A stretch of DNA of 64,000 nt from Anaeromassilibacillus sp. An200 (GTDB taxonomy: Bacteria; Bacillota; Clostridia; Oscillospirales; Acutalibacteraceae), in the NCBI RefSeq assembly GCF_002160025.1, contig NZ_NFJU01000011.1, forward strand, positions 1 through 64,000. Direction: 5' to 3'. Below are positions 18,070-32,608 of this stretch, in pieces. The notes under the pieces are model-generated. The model was given only the letters and a program-made list of their open reading frames with translations. It made no database searches and was not told the DNA's origin. Made by a program: the position numbers and the translations under genes. Every line of letters begins with the position of its first letter. Position 1 is the first letter of the stretch.

Positions 18070-18123
18070 AACCTGCAACCAGTAATCCAAAATAACAAAT
18101 TATAATGATGGAGGAATGTTATC

Positions 18124-18669
18124 ATGAAGAAGTTTGTCTGCTCTGTCTGCGGTTATGTGTTCACCGGTGATGAGGCCCCCGAGTTCTGCCCCCAGTGCAA
18201 GGCTCCGAAGGAGAAGTTTGTGGAGCAGGCCGGTGAAAAGACCTGGGCTGCTGAGCATGTAGTCGGCGTGGCACAGGGCGCTTCCGAGGACATCATGAAC
18301 GATCTGCGCGCTAACTTCAACGGCGAGTGCACCGAGGTCGGCATGTATCTGGCCATGGCTCGCGTTGCTCATCGCGAGGGCTATCCGGAGATCGGCCTGT
18401 ACTGGGAGAAGGCTGCCTACGAAGAGGCTGAGCATGCTGCGAAGTTCGCTGAGCTCCTGGGCGAGGTTGTGACCGATTCCACCAAGAAGAACCTTGAGAT
18501 GCGTGTAGAGGCCGAGAACGGCGCGACCGCCGGCAAGTTCGACCTTGCCAAGCGCGCGAAGGCTGCCAACCTCGACGCTATCCATGACACCGTTCACGAG
18601 ATGGCTCGCGACGAAGCCCGTCACGGCAAGGCTTTCGAGGGCCTGCTGAAGAGATATTTCGGCGCCTAA
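18124..18669 (+). CDS. Rubrerythrin with N-terminal rubredoxin domain (reverse type)
   Basis: 181 aa. An N-terminal rubredoxin-like zinc ribbon ([20 protein letters not shown]) precedes the ferritin-like diiron domain with its Glu/His ligands ([28 protein letters not shown]). This domain order is reversed relative to classical rubrerythrin. It reduces hydrogen peroxide in anaerobes using NAD(P)H-derived electrons. Codon use is very regular, as in a highly expressed gene. GGAGG precedes the ATG; the gene follows the PerR-like regulator by 54 bases and has a strong terminator. Confidence 0.9.
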   Translation: MKKFVCSVCGYVFTGDEAPEFCPQCKAPKEKFVEQAGEKTWAAEHVVGVAQGASEDIMNDLRANFNGECTEVGMYLAMARVAHREGYPEIGLYWEKAAYEEAEHAAKFAELLGEVVTDSTKKNLEMRVEAENGATAGKFDLAKRAKAANLDAIHDTVHEMARDEARHGKAFEGLLKRYFGA

Positions 18670-18705
18670 TCGCTCCATTTCCAGCATATCCAATTCCGCA
18701 CATCA

Positions 18706-18737
18706 CCGGACAGGGGGAGACCCCTGTCCGGTTTTTT
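18706..18737 (+). terminator. Terminator of rubrerythrin
   Basis: Perfect 11-bp stem CCGGACAGGGG/CCCCTGTCCGG with a GAGA loop followed by six T residues. Confidence 0.9.
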
Positions 18738-18753
18738 ATGCTTTGGCTTTCTT

Positions 18754-19578
18754 TCAAAGTATGGAATTCATCCGCTTTTCCGCGTTCTCGGAGGAATACG
18801 CTTCATTGGCCGGGCGAACCAGATCGCCATACTGTGCGCACAACCCTTCATACGCTTCACGCACCTCCCGCGGAATCTCCACATGGGCGATAAATCCCTT
18901 CCCTCTCGGTCCATAACCGTTTGCATCGTCTGTCAGGCGAGGGATCTCCCCCAGCAGCAGGGAAAGATATCTCTCCAAATCCCACATGCCGGGAATTTCT
19001 TCAGCAAAAGCAAGGCCGTTCTCTGTGGCAACCACTTTTGCACGGTACACGGCATAGTTGATGAGAACCGTTTCAGGAGAGCATGCCTGACGGAATCCCG
19101 CGTCCATCCGGCGCTGCATGGACGCATCCTGGGACAGAAGGATGCTGGCCGGACGAATCCCCTGCTCCTCCAGCAGGCGAAGGCAATAGGTCACATTGTT
19201 GCCGCAGTTCGTGGATTGGGTTTCCAAAGCATCGGGGCGCAATCCCCATTTCTCCCACAGATACGCGGCAAAGCATTCCGCTTCCGAACGCCCGACGGTT
19301 TCAATTTGGGGAAACTCCGCGTGTATCTTTTGGCGGAGTGATTCTGTTGTGTGGCCTTCTCCCCCCACAATCAGAAACCGCTTTGCCGCTTTTTCCCGCA
19401 TAGCTCCGGCCAGAATCTCCGCCCCGCAGAGAATACTTCCGCCATACAGAACCATGACGTCTGCCTGTTCCCATCCATACCGTTTTTTCAGATTTTCCCT
19501 TGTCAGGGCCGGGACATCCCGCATCCCGCAGAAATCTCCCAGTACGTTGATCCAATCCGCTGTTTGCTGTACATCCAT
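18754..19578 (-). CDS. YdcF/DUF218-like protein
   Basis: 274 aa. The pattern ADVMVLYGGSILCG, then FLIVGGEGHTTESL, ESTNCGNNVTYCL-like QSTNCGNNVT and ILLSQDASMQRRM matches the YdcF/ElyC (DUF218) fold, which binds S-adenosylmethionine in some members. Role unknown. No signal peptide with this start (ATG 19578, GGAGTG upstream); the frame stays open to 19749 but lacks a ribosome site there. Confidence 0.7.
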   Translation of the reverse strand: MDVQQTADWINVLGDFCGMRDVPALTRENLKKRYGWEQADVMVLYGGSILCGAEILAGAMREKAAKRFLIVGGEGHTTESLRQKIHAEFPQIETVGRSEAECFAAYLWEKWGLRPDALETQSTNCGNNVTYCLRLLEEQGIRPASILLSQDASMQRRMDAGFRQACSPETVLINYAVYRAKVVATENGLAFAEEIPGMWDLERYLSLLLGEIPRLTDDANGYGPRGKGFIAHVEIPREVREAYEGLCAQYGDLVRPANEAYSSENAEKRMNSIL

Positions 19579-19652
19579 GCTGAACACTCCTTTTTCGTTT
19601 ATCGTAATTGTTCCCATTCTCAAATTCTGCCGCTGCGGCGATCGGCTAAAGG

Positions 19653-19691
19653 GGAAGCCCCAAACGCGGCTGTGTTTGGGGCTTCCTTTTT
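19653..19691. promoter_or_regulatory. Leader hairpin upstream of the YdcF-like gene
   Basis: Perfect 12-bp stem GGAAGCCCCAAA/TTTGGGGCTTCC. The T5 run follows on the plus strand, but no plus-strand gene precedes it. The minus-strand leader of the YdcF-like gene passes through it. The rest of 19579-19950 holds that gene's promoter and nothing else I can support. Confidence 0.45.
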
Positions 19692-19766
19692 CGTATGTTC
19701 TTCCTGTTTCGGCGCTTGCGCAATGCAGGGCAAACGCCAGGCTGAACATTACAGGATATTGCTTTT

Positions 19767-19795
19767 ATTGTAGCATTCCCAAACGAAAAAGACAA
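19767..19795 (-). promoter_or_regulatory. Promoter of the YdcF-like gene
   Basis: Minus strand TTGTCT (19795-19790), 17-base spacer, TACAAT (19772-19767). The resulting leader would be about 180 nt. Confidence 0.55.
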
Positions 19796-19950
19796 CGGCA
19801 TTGCCTGGGAAACTCCATCTCCCTGCTCATTTCGAAAAAACGGTTGCGAAGAGAGAAAAAATTCGGTAAGCTATAAGAGATAGATCCAAATCCGCCCTCC
19901 TGTCTTTTCATGCAAAAGGAAGCAGGCGGCAACAGAAAGCTGGGAATCGC

Positions 19951-20883
19951 ATGACGCTGCTGCAGCAATGCCGCATCTGGTATAAAAACAAGGAATTTCA
20001 ACGAATCGTAAACGCGATGGAAGCTCTGCCCTTTGAAAACTGGACGCCCGCGCTTGCCGGAATGCTGGAAAAAGCACGGAATGGCCTGAAAGAAGAGATG
20101 GAGAAGGATGTACTGGAAGGGACCGGCCTGTTCACCGGACAGATCCTGCTTTCAGAGCCCCGCTGGGACAAGCAGAAGCTGATCCGGCGGCTCGGATCGG
20201 AATGGGGGCTCAAGGCCAGAGAAAGACCGAATCAGCAATCCGATTCCCTTCTGTTCTTTGTGAGAAACACCATTCTCTCCGTCTGTCTGATTTCCTCCCC
20301 TGTCCCGGACGGCCAGGCGGAGCATGCCGCCGCCTCCAACTATCTGTGGCCGGAAGCGGAGGAGCGCATAAGAACGCACACCGCCCGGATTTTCGTGGGG
20401 GCAATGGGAGACGATGCCAGCCTTCTGGATCGCGGCAGGCTTCTGGTCGAAGTGCTTGCAAGCTGCTGCGATCAGGAAAACGCGCTGGGCGTATTTGTGA
20501 ACGGCACAGTGTACGAGACTCGTCTTTACGAAACTCTTGCCAAGCTGATTCTCCTGAACCGGCTTCCAGTGGACAACTGGATCTGGTTTTCCTTCTTTCA
20601 CGACGCGGGCGGCGTCAGCTGCTATACACGCGGGATGCGGGCGTTTGGAAAGGAAGAGCTGGAGGCAATTCACTGCGGGGAAAAATCCTCTGAAGCAAGA
20701 GAACTTGTATTCCGCATTGCCGCTCACGTGCTGCAAAACAATATTGTATTTCATGGCGGGGAAGTTATCCATGACGCGGACGGCCGCCGGTATGCCGTTT
20801 CCCGCGGAGAGGGCATTTTTTCACAGCAGGAAACCATCCGGATTTTCCGGATTCCCGATGAGCAAACGTCCCCGGACGAATAA
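19951..20883 (+). CDS. DUF4261-like protein
   Basis: 310 aa soluble protein, no signal peptide or membrane segment. The C-terminal part (LLEVLASCCDQENALGV-like region, LPVDNWIWF, TRGMRAFGKEELEA, GEVIHDADG) resembles the DUF4261 family of unknown function. The ribosome site is weak (GGGAA before the ATG). No operon partner; the convergent VWA gene lies downstream. Confidence 0.55.
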   Translation: MTLLQQCRIWYKNKEFQRIVNAMEALPFENWTPALAGMLEKARNGLKEEMEKDVLEGTGLFTGQILLSEPRWDKQKLIRRLGSEWGLKARERPNQQSDSLLFFVRNTILSVCLISSPVPDGQAEHAAASNYLWPEAEERIRTHTARIFVGAMGDDASLLDRGRLLVEVLASCCDQENALGVFVNGTVYETRLYETLAKLILLNRLPVDNWIWFSFFHDAGGVSCYTRGMRAFGKEELEAIHCGEKSSEARELVFRIAAHVLQNNIVFHGGEVIHDADGRRYAVSRGEGIFSQQETIRIFRIPDEQTSPDE

Positions 20884-20930
20884 AAAGCGCACCCCCGGTG
20901 CGGGATCCTGCGATCCTGCGCCGGGGGTGC
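20882..20930 (-). terminator. Terminator of the VWA gene
   Basis: Minus-strand hairpin with GCACCCCCGG/CCGGGGGTGC arms and an inner GGATC repeat, followed by T5. Confidence 0.7.
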
Positions 20931-20947
20931 TGTCGATCCTGCCGTTC

Positions 20948-22330
20948 TCAGACGGTAACAACTGCCTCGCAGCAGCGATAATCCGTATCAATATTGTGCG
21001 CAATCAGACGCACCTTGAGGTTGCGCGGGCCGCACAGAGAACGCGGACTTCCTCCGGAAACATCCAGATCCTCGGGAAGCACAAACTTGACGCATTTTAC
21101 CAGTATGTCCCGGCAGGTGGGATAGCTGTGCGCGGGAATCGTGATGGCTTTCATACCGCGCTGATACTCCATGCCGTTTGCATCCACCTCTGTCAGAATG
21201 ACAGCAAGGGCCACGCGCCGGTTGGGACAGACATTCTTGACCGTCACATCGAGCTGAACAATCCTGCCAAGGGACTCCAGATAGGTGTCTCCCAGGTCCA
21301 CCAGCAGGGAATCCTGGCAGTTCCCCACTGTGATATCGACGGGAACAGGACATCTCTCCGGCGTATACACAATATCGCAATCCACCCGCACCGTCGGATC
21401 CGGGAACACCACCACATTTCCCTCCGCGTCCGAATAGACAACGGATTTGTTGACCAGCTTGGTTCCGCCCGTGCTTCCGGTATGGCGCACAAAGAATTCC
21501 AGCGCCGCGCCTTCATTGCCCGTCACGCCAAGCTCATCAATCTTCCACTGGATCCGGTGTGCGTCAAGCGCCGCCGCGCTGCCTTTATCCGGAGGGCTGA
21601 CGCTGACAATGGAGAAGTCATGGTTGACTTCCTCATCGATCACAATCTGCGTTGCGCCCGGCTTTGAGATGTTGACCGCGAGATCTGCAAAGAGATCCTC
21701 CAGATCGGCTGCGTCCGGCGTCACCGCCACATGGGAAGCGTCGGGATCTGTCGCCCACTCGTTGAGCGTTCCAACATCCACGCCATCGGTACCGACCAGG
21801 CCAATGCAGTAGATCACAATCCCCGCGGCCTTTGCCGCCGCGGCAACAGGAGCAGGCGGCGGACCTGACGTTGTTTTTCCGTCGGTGAACATGACGATCA
21901 CCTTTCCATTCGGGGAAGCAGGATCAAACAGGCCGATTGCCTTGGTGAAGGCATCCGCATGGTTGGTGGAACCGCCTGCCGCCAGACCGTCCACCGCCGC
22001 TTTGAGTGCGGCGACGGAGGTGATCAGCTGCGTGTTGTCCGTCGCCTGCTCGGAAAAGCTGACGATACCGATCCGGCTGCCGGACCCGATATTGCCGTCC
22101 TTGCTGCTGTCGGTGGCTTCGTCGATGATATCGATAAACGTCTTGGCTCCCAGCTTCAGATTGGCCAGCGGCGAACCGGACATGCTGCCGGAGCGATCGA
22201 GAACCAGAACAATATCCGTGGGATTCGAGGAGATATCGGGATCTGCGGAAAACGCCAGCGTCACCCGCATCGTCCCTTCGCAGTCAATCTGCGAGACATC
22301 GATCTTCTTATTTGCATTCAATACACCCAT
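20948..22330 (-). CDS. VWA-domain protein with a C-terminal Cys-containing domain
   Basis: 460 aa. The von Willebrand A domain (about 38-220) has a complete MIDAS: DRSGS at 45-49, GGSTN and FTDG. A beta-rich region follows and then a C-terminal domain with about ten cysteines. No signal peptide or membrane anchor is visible, which is unusual for an adhesive VWA protein and may mean a cytoplasmic, spore or non-classically exported role (inference). GGAGGG precedes the ATG. It lies 78 bases downstream of the glycosyltransferase-hydrolase fusion. Confidence 0.75.
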   Translation of the reverse strand: MGVLNANKKIDVSQIDCEGTMRVTLAFSADPDISSNPTDIVLVLDRSGSMSGSPLANLKLGAKTFIDIIDEATDSSKDGNIGSGSRIGIVSFSEQATDNTQLITSVAALKAAVDGLAAGGSTNHADAFTKAIGLFDPASPNGKVIVMFTDGKTTSGPPPAPVAAAAKAAGIVIYCIGLVGTDGVDVGTLNEWATDPDASHVAVTPDAADLEDLFADLAVNISKPGATQIVIDEEVNHDFSIVSVSPPDKGSAAALDAHRIQWKIDELGVTGNEGAALEFFVRHTGSTGGTKLVNKSVVYSDAEGNVVVFPDPTVRVDCDIVYTPERCPVPVDITVGNCQDSLLVDLGDTYLESLGRIVQLDVTVKNVCPNRRVALAVILTEVDANGMEYQRGMKAITIPAHSYPTCRDILVKCVKFVLPEDLDVSGGSPRSLCGPRNLKVRLIAHNIDTDYRCCEAVVTV

Positions 22331-22408
22331 GGTATTCCCTCCAAACGTGTCATAGCTTCCCCCTTGACAGGGTATGCAGCGGAAGGGGAAAAAGTTCCTC
22401 CCATCGTT

Positions 22409-24400
22409 TCACTCTTTGCACACGGGCAGGCCCAGCACGCGGTACAAAAAGGCAATTGCCTCGTCCATCCCCATGCCGTCATGTCCTTTTTCCGGGCTGT
22501 AGTGCAGAATCACCTTGATATCATGATATTCCTTCACACGTCTCATGCGCTCCGCTGCCTGGAGGAAAAGAACCAGCTGTGTGGAATTGTCCGCCTCTGA
22601 GCAGAGATTGACATGCAGATAAAGCGGCGGCACGTAGCCATGCTTTTCAAAAGCGTCGATCAGACTGAACCGTTCCCGATAGCTCAAAGCCTCTCCAATA
22701 TTGTCAAAGCAGAAGGTGATCACGGCGTCGAGCGCATCCTTGTAAATCCAGTGCCGCACATCCAGCTGTGCATTGTCCGCCACAACCGTCGCGCCGCGCA
22801 GGTAAATTCCTGTAATCGCGGAGAGATATCCACCGCCGGATGTGCCGTAAATGACCGTATCTTTCAAACGGATCTTCATCCTTCGGATGATCCGTTCGAG
22901 AATCCGGCTGCTGTTCTCCAGATAATAGTTGTCATTTTTTCCCACACCCCAGCCGAGTTGCAAAAAGCTGTTGAGATACAGCGTGGGGTCCATGCAGAAC
23001 ACGGAGGAGGTTTTCAAAATCTCTGCCCAGCTGTGCCGCTGAAACACCGGATAGCGCACGTTTCCCTCCGGCACAGCTCCATTGTGAAACACAATCAGCT
23101 TGTCGTTCCCGTTCCGGCGGCGGATCAGGTATTCATACGGAACTCCCTTCTGTATCACGCGCAGAATGAACGTTTTCTCCCGCTGGATTTCAAATGTGTC
23201 CAACTCATAGTCGTGGATAGTGATTTCAGGGTACGGCAGCCTTTTCAGCTTGGCTCCTCCCTCCCGGCGGGCAATGGCAGTGTCAATCAGGTTTACCGTC
23301 TTTTCCACTTCTGTTTTCAGATCGTACTCTTCCCCGATGGCAAAACCCGGCCTGACACCGTCGTAACGTTCCAGATACCGCAGCAGAACAGCAGCCAGGG
23401 CTTTCTCGTCATACGGCACCAAATCGCCGCAGTCGTATTGCTCCACCAACTCTCCGGCCACCCCCACGTCGGTTGAAATGATTGGCGTCCCAAGCATGAC
23501 GCTTTCCACCAGCACAAGGCTGAACCCTTCGCTCAGAGAGGTCAGCACCGTCGCGGCGCTGTGCTTGACATACGGGTACGGGTTTTCTATAAACCCCAGA
23601 ATTTTCGCATTTTCCGACAAATCATTTTCCCGGATAAATTCTTCCAGTTTCGGCCGATCATCCCCATCCCCCAGAAGGTAAATCATAAAATCATCCCGCT
23701 TCTTCTTTACCTCCCGGGCAGCTTTCAGAAGCAGGATTTGATTTTTGTTGTAGTCCAGTCTTCCCAGCGTGGTGAACAGCACCTTATCAGGAAGCTCTAC
23801 CTGTTCTTTACAAAGGCGGGTGATCTTTTCCCTGTCCACAGAATTGGAAATCTTCACCACTCGTTCCGTGATCCCAAACAGCTCTTTCAAAGTTTGCTGC
23901 ACGACATCGGAAATCACAGCAATCGCGTCAAAGCATTTGAAAACGTTTGCCTGCATCTCATATTCCTGTTTGACGCTGCGGTATTCAGGCGTCCCTTCTT
24001 TCAGCCGGTGGTAATCGAGCTCCCTCAGATCCCCCCGGATCCAGAGGACCTTTGCCCCACCCTTGAGATAAGAGGCAAAATAGGACGGCGCGTTGTGGTT
24101 GCAGGCGATGACGCAGTCATACTTTTCCCGGATCCGCTGGTTGAAACGCAGCGGATCGCCCAGCAGGGCATAGTAGCGCTTGAGCGCCGCTTCCTCGTCA
24201 AAGTCTTCCGCTGTATAATCAATCAGCGGATCCAAAATACGGATGTGGTCTCGAAAAATGGTGCTCTCCGCATATTTAAAGAGCGGCAGGACGCTGATTG
24301 CATACTGTTCCGGATCCATCCGGTTCAGCACATCGGCCAGCGATTTTTCGGTTCCATACCCATAGGAGACGCTCCAGGTCACAAACAACAGCTTTTTCAA
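22409..24400 (-). CDS. Fusion of GT4 glycosyltransferase and alpha/beta-hydrolase-like domain
   Basis: 663 aa. Residues 1 to about 385 are a GT4 glycosyltransferase (TLGRLDYNKNQILLLKA; SEGFSLVLVESVMLGTP at about 290-306; STDVGVAGEL). Residues about 400-663 form a second domain with a GxSxG-like nucleophile elbow (YGTSGGGY, Ser521) and a late His640, as in alpha/beta hydrolases or acyltransferases. No signal peptide, so the enzyme would act inside the cell. Substrates unknown. The start is TTG with GGGGTG seven bases upstream. A 12-bp inverted repeat lies in its upstream region. Confidence 0.7.
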   Translation of the reverse strand: MKKLLFVTWSVSYGYGTEKSLADVLNRMDPEQYAISVLPLFKYAESTIFRDHIRILDPLIDYTAEDFDEEAALKRYYALLGDPLRFNQRIREKYDCVIACNHNAPSYFASYLKGGAKVLWIRGDLRELDYHRLKEGTPEYRSVKQEYEMQANVFKCFDAIAVISDVVQQTLKELFGITERVVKISNSVDREKITRLCKEQVELPDKVLFTTLGRLDYNKNQILLLKAAREVKKKRDDFMIYLLGDGDDRPKLEEFIRENDLSENAKILGFIENPYPYVKHSAATVLTSLSEGFSLVLVESVMLGTPIISTDVGVAGELVEQYDCGDLVPYDEKALAAVLLRYLERYDGVRPGFAIGEEYDLKTEVEKTVNLIDTAIARREGGAKLKRLPYPEITIHDYELDTFEIQREKTFILRVIQKGVPYEYLIRRRNGNDKLIVFHNGAVPEGNVRYPVFQRHSWAEILKTSSVFCMDPTLYLNSFLQLGWGVGKNDNYYLENSSRILERIIRRMKIRLKDTVIYGTSGGGYLSAITGIYLRGATVVADNAQLDVRHWIYKDALDAVITFCFDNIGEALSYRERFSLIDAFEKHGYVPPLYLHVNLCSEADNSTQLVLFLQAAERMRRVKEYHDIKVILHYSPEKGHDGMGMDEAIAFLYRVLGLPVCKE

Positions 24401-24451
24401 TTCTCATCACCCCGTGGACAGTATATGGCCCACCATGGTACAGACGTGAAA

Positions 24452-24483
24452 ATGCCCGTGGGCACAAATAAGCCCACGGGCAT
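24452..24483. repeat. Perfect 12-bp inverted repeat between divergent genes
   Basis: ATGCCCGTGGGC and GCCCACGGGCAT with an eight-base AT loop (24464-24471). Only TTTT follows on the minus side. It lies in the leader or operator region of the glycosyltransferase fusion and near the ribosome site of the divergent plus gene. Confidence 0.6.
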
Positions 24484-24537
24484 ATTCTGAATTGGGACGT
24501 CCGATTCCGGCGTCACCTGCTAAGGAGGTGTTTCGAG

Positions 24538-25101
24538 TTGAAACTGCTGTTTCGCAAGATTCGCGATGGGATCCGCCGCGTCAGCCTGGTCGACTGGTTT
24601 CTTCTGGCCTTCATGGCCGCCTTGTTCAGCTATACGCTCCATTCCCTGTTTTTATCTCCTCCAGAACAGGAGATCGGATCGGTCGATGTGGTTGTGAGAA
24701 CCTCCGCCGCCGCTATTTTCGGCTATTTTCTGAGCCGGAATTCCCTGCAAACCTCGCCGCCTCCATCGGGAAACACCGCCATACTACCGCCTGCCATACT
24801 CCCGGAAACCGGTGCCACACCCACAGCACGCGCTCAAATCGGCTTTTCCCTCTCCCCTGCCACGGAAAATCCCGTGCCGGGAGGGGCTTCCTCTTCGGAA
24901 AGCCAGAGAGACGGCTGTGCAAACTTTCAAATCATCGTGGTGTCCTGCATCGGCCTGTTTTCCCTGATTCTGCTGTTCCTCATTCATGAGGGGATCGTGG
25001 GTTCCAGATCGGTGACGGCGGCCGCCTCCCAGCTTCGCGATTTTGTCTCGGCGAGCGTCGGTTTTTTGGTAAGCTCCGGAAAAAACAGCAAATCGTCCTG
25101 A
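24538..25101 (+). CDS. Hypothetical membrane protein with two TM segments
   Basis: 187 aa: a hydrophobic segment at about 19-40, a Pro/Ser/Thr-rich linker (about 70-125), a second segment at about 128-150, and a C-terminal tail. The TTG start is supported by AAGGAGGTG seven bases upstream. I do not recognise the family. It lies alone between divergent and convergent neighbours. Confidence 0.55.
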   Translation: MKLLFRKIRDGIRRVSLVDWFLLAFMAALFSYTLHSLFLSPPEQEIGSVDVVVRTSAAAIFGYFLSRNSLQTSPPPSGNTAILPPAILPETGATPTARAQIGFSLSPATENPVPGGASSSESQRDGCANFQIIVVSCIGLFSLILLFLIHEGIVGSRSVTAAASQLRDFVSASVGFLVSSGKNSKSS

Positions 25102-25126
25102 AAAGCTTCACGGCAGGAAAGGAGCG

Positions 25127-29281
<4,155 letters not shown>

Positions 29282-29285
29282 CAGC

Positions 29286-29331
29286 AAAAAGAGCCGGACA
29301 GCTTCGGGATCCCCCCTGGGCTGTCCGGCTC
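29286..29331 (-). terminator. Terminator of the polyamine operon
   Basis: Perfect 12-bp stem GAGCCGGACAGC/GCTGTCCGGCTC. T5 follows on the minus strand, directly after the last gene of the operon. It also lies between convergent genes. Confidence 0.8.
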
Positions 29332-29336
29332 CTTGA

Positions 29337-30469
29337 TCAGGAAAGCCGTTCCTTAAAATCCTCATAGCCAAACCGGCGCACCAGAAAGCGATTGCCGTTC
29401 TTGTCCCTCCAGACAATGGAGGGGAGCGCCATGCCGTTGAACGTATTGGTTTTGACCATCGTATACAGAGCCATATCCTCAAACACGAGGCGATCACCTT
29501 CGCGCAGCGGCACATCGAAGGAATAGTCTCCGATGACATCCCCGGCCAGACACGTCGGCCCACCAAGACGGAAGGTATGCGCTTTCTCTCCCGGCTGGCC
29601 CGCATCCCGCAGCGGCGGACGGTAGGGCATTTCCAGCACGTCCGGCATATGGCAGGCCGCGGAGGTGTCAAGAATTGCGATATCCATACCGTTCTGAAGC
29701 GTTTCCAGCACACTGGTCACCAGGAATCCGGCGTTGAGCACCACGGCCTCCCCCGGCTCCAGATACACCTGTACACCGTAGGTTTCCTTCAAATGGCGCA
29801 CCACACGGATCACCCGCTCCACATCGTAATCGTCGCGGGTGATATGATGGCCGCCGCCGAGATTCAGCCACTTCATCTGAGAAAGCCAGCGGCCGAATTT
29901 TTTCTCCACCGCCGCGACCGTCTCCTCCAGCGCGTCGGAGTTTTGCTCGCAGAGCGTGTGGAAATGCAGGCCGTCGAGCAGCGGAAGGATCGATTCGTCA
30001 AACTGGGCAAGCGTTGTGCCGAGACGGGAGCCGGGCGAGCACGGATCGTAGATCGCGTGTCCCTCCTGTGTGGAGTGCTCCGGATTCAGCCGCAGGCCGC
30101 AGGATTTCCCGGCAGCGCGGGCGCGGGGCGCAAAGCGGCGCACCTGAGCCGGGAAATTGAACACAATATCATCCGCGTATTGCAGCAGCTCGTCCCACTC
30201 GTCCTCGCGGTAGGCAGGGGAAAACACATGGGTCTCCCCTCCGAATTCCTCATGCCCGAGACGGGCTTCATACAGGCCGCTGGCCGTACTGCCCGCAAGA
30301 TACTGCCGCAAAAGCGGATAGACAGAAAACATGGAGAACGCCTTCTGTGCCAGCAGGATTTTACAGCCTGCCCGTTCCTGCACGTCCCGCAGGATTTCCA
30401 GATTATGCGTGAGCCGCGTTTCATCCACCAGGAAATACGGCGTGCGCGGCTCTCCTGTGATCGGCTGCA

Positions 30470-30470
<1 letters not shown>
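29337..30470 (-). CDS. nspC: Carboxynorspermidine/carboxyspermidine decarboxylase
   Basis: 377 aa, fold III PLP decarboxylase. The PLP lysine lies in LLAQKAFSM, and LNLGGGHH, EPGEAVV and GPTCLAGD are the family motifs. It converts carboxyspermidine to spermidine, or carboxynorspermidine to norspermidine. Its partner dehydrogenase is immediately upstream, with start and stop overlapping (TGATG). Last gene of the six-gene polyamine operon. Decarboxylation of carboxyaminopropylagmatine is an alternative activity in this family. Confidence 0.92.
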
Positions 30471-31729
<1,259 letters not shown>

Positions 31730-31756
31730 TTTCTATTCCTCCATTGAAATGTTGAT

Positions 31757-32608
31757 TTAATGCAAAGCGAGCAGCATCTCGCGAACTACCTTGCAGGCCG
31801 CCGCCGTGGAGATCCCGCTGGGATCGTAGGGCGGGCTGAGCTCGTTGACATCGCACGCGACCACGTTGGCACGGCTGCACACAAGTGTCACGGCGCGGCG
31901 CAGCGCGTCAAAGGACACGCCGCCCGGCTCCGGCGTCCCCGTTCCCGGGAACACGGAGGGATCCAGAACATCCAGATCCACGGTAAAATAGACCGGCTTT
32001 CCCGACAGGCGATCCAGCGTTTCTTCCAGGCCCTCAAAATCGAAGCGCCGGGTTGTCACATGCTCCATACCCCAGCGGAATTCTTCGCGGTCGCCGGAGC
32101 GAATGCCGAACTGAAAGATTTTTCCGTCTCCCACCAGCTCCCAGCAGCGGCGCAGAACGCAGGCGTGGGACAGCTTCGCGCCGAGATAATCGTCGCGAAG
32201 GTCGGCGTGCGCGTCAAAATGGATCACATGCAGCTCCGGAAAATGACGGGCCGCCGCGCGGAACGCCCCCAGCGTGACCAGATGCTCACCGCCGAGCAAA
32301 AAGGGACGCTTGCCTGCCGTGAGGATTTCCTCCGCGGCTTCCTCAATCTGGGCCAGCGCCGTGGACGCATCCCCCAGACAAAGCTCCAGATCTCCCAGAT
32401 CCATCACCGCGATGTCCTGCAAATCCTTATCCTGATACGGGCTGTAGCTCTCGATTCCAAACGATTCCCGCCGGATGGCCCCGCTGCCAAAACGCGTGCC
32501 GGGGCGGTACGAGGTGGTGCAGTCAAAGGGAGCGCCGAACAGCACGGTACCGGCTTCATCGGCTTCCTTGTCACAGCACATAAAAACTTCAATATTCCTG
32601 TTCAACAT
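31757..32608 (-). CDS. speB: Agmatinase / ureohydrolase
   Basis: 283 aa arginase-fold enzyme. Manganese ligands are in GGEH, HFDAHADLRDDY and TVDLDVLDPS. It hydrolyses agmatine to putrescine and urea. An N1-aminopropylagmatine ureohydrolase activity is possible, since the upstream gene encodes an aminopropyltransferase. The start overlaps the end of speE by 20 bases and has GAGGAG ten bases upstream. Confidence 0.9.
   Translation of the reverse strand: MLNRNIEVFMCCDKEADEAGTVLFGAPFDCTTSYRPGTRFGSGAIRRESFGIESYSPYQDKDLQDIAVMDLGDLELCLGDASTALAQIEEAAEEILTAGKRPFLLGGEHLVTLGAFRAAARHFPELHVIHFDAHADLRDDYLGAKLSHACVLRRCWELVGDGKIFQFGIRSGDREEFRWGMEHVTTRRFDFEGLEETLDRLSGKPVYFTVDLDVLDPSVFPGTGTPEPGGVSFDALRRAVTLVCSRANVVACDVNELSPPYDPSGISTAAACKVVREMLLALH

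Noticed and set aside
18101-18106. TATAAT just before the rubrerythrin gene as a promoter
   Set aside because: A transcript would start inside the ribosome site, and there is no -35 at the right distance. The gene is more likely read from the PerR-like gene's promoter, though an AT-rich operator here is possible.
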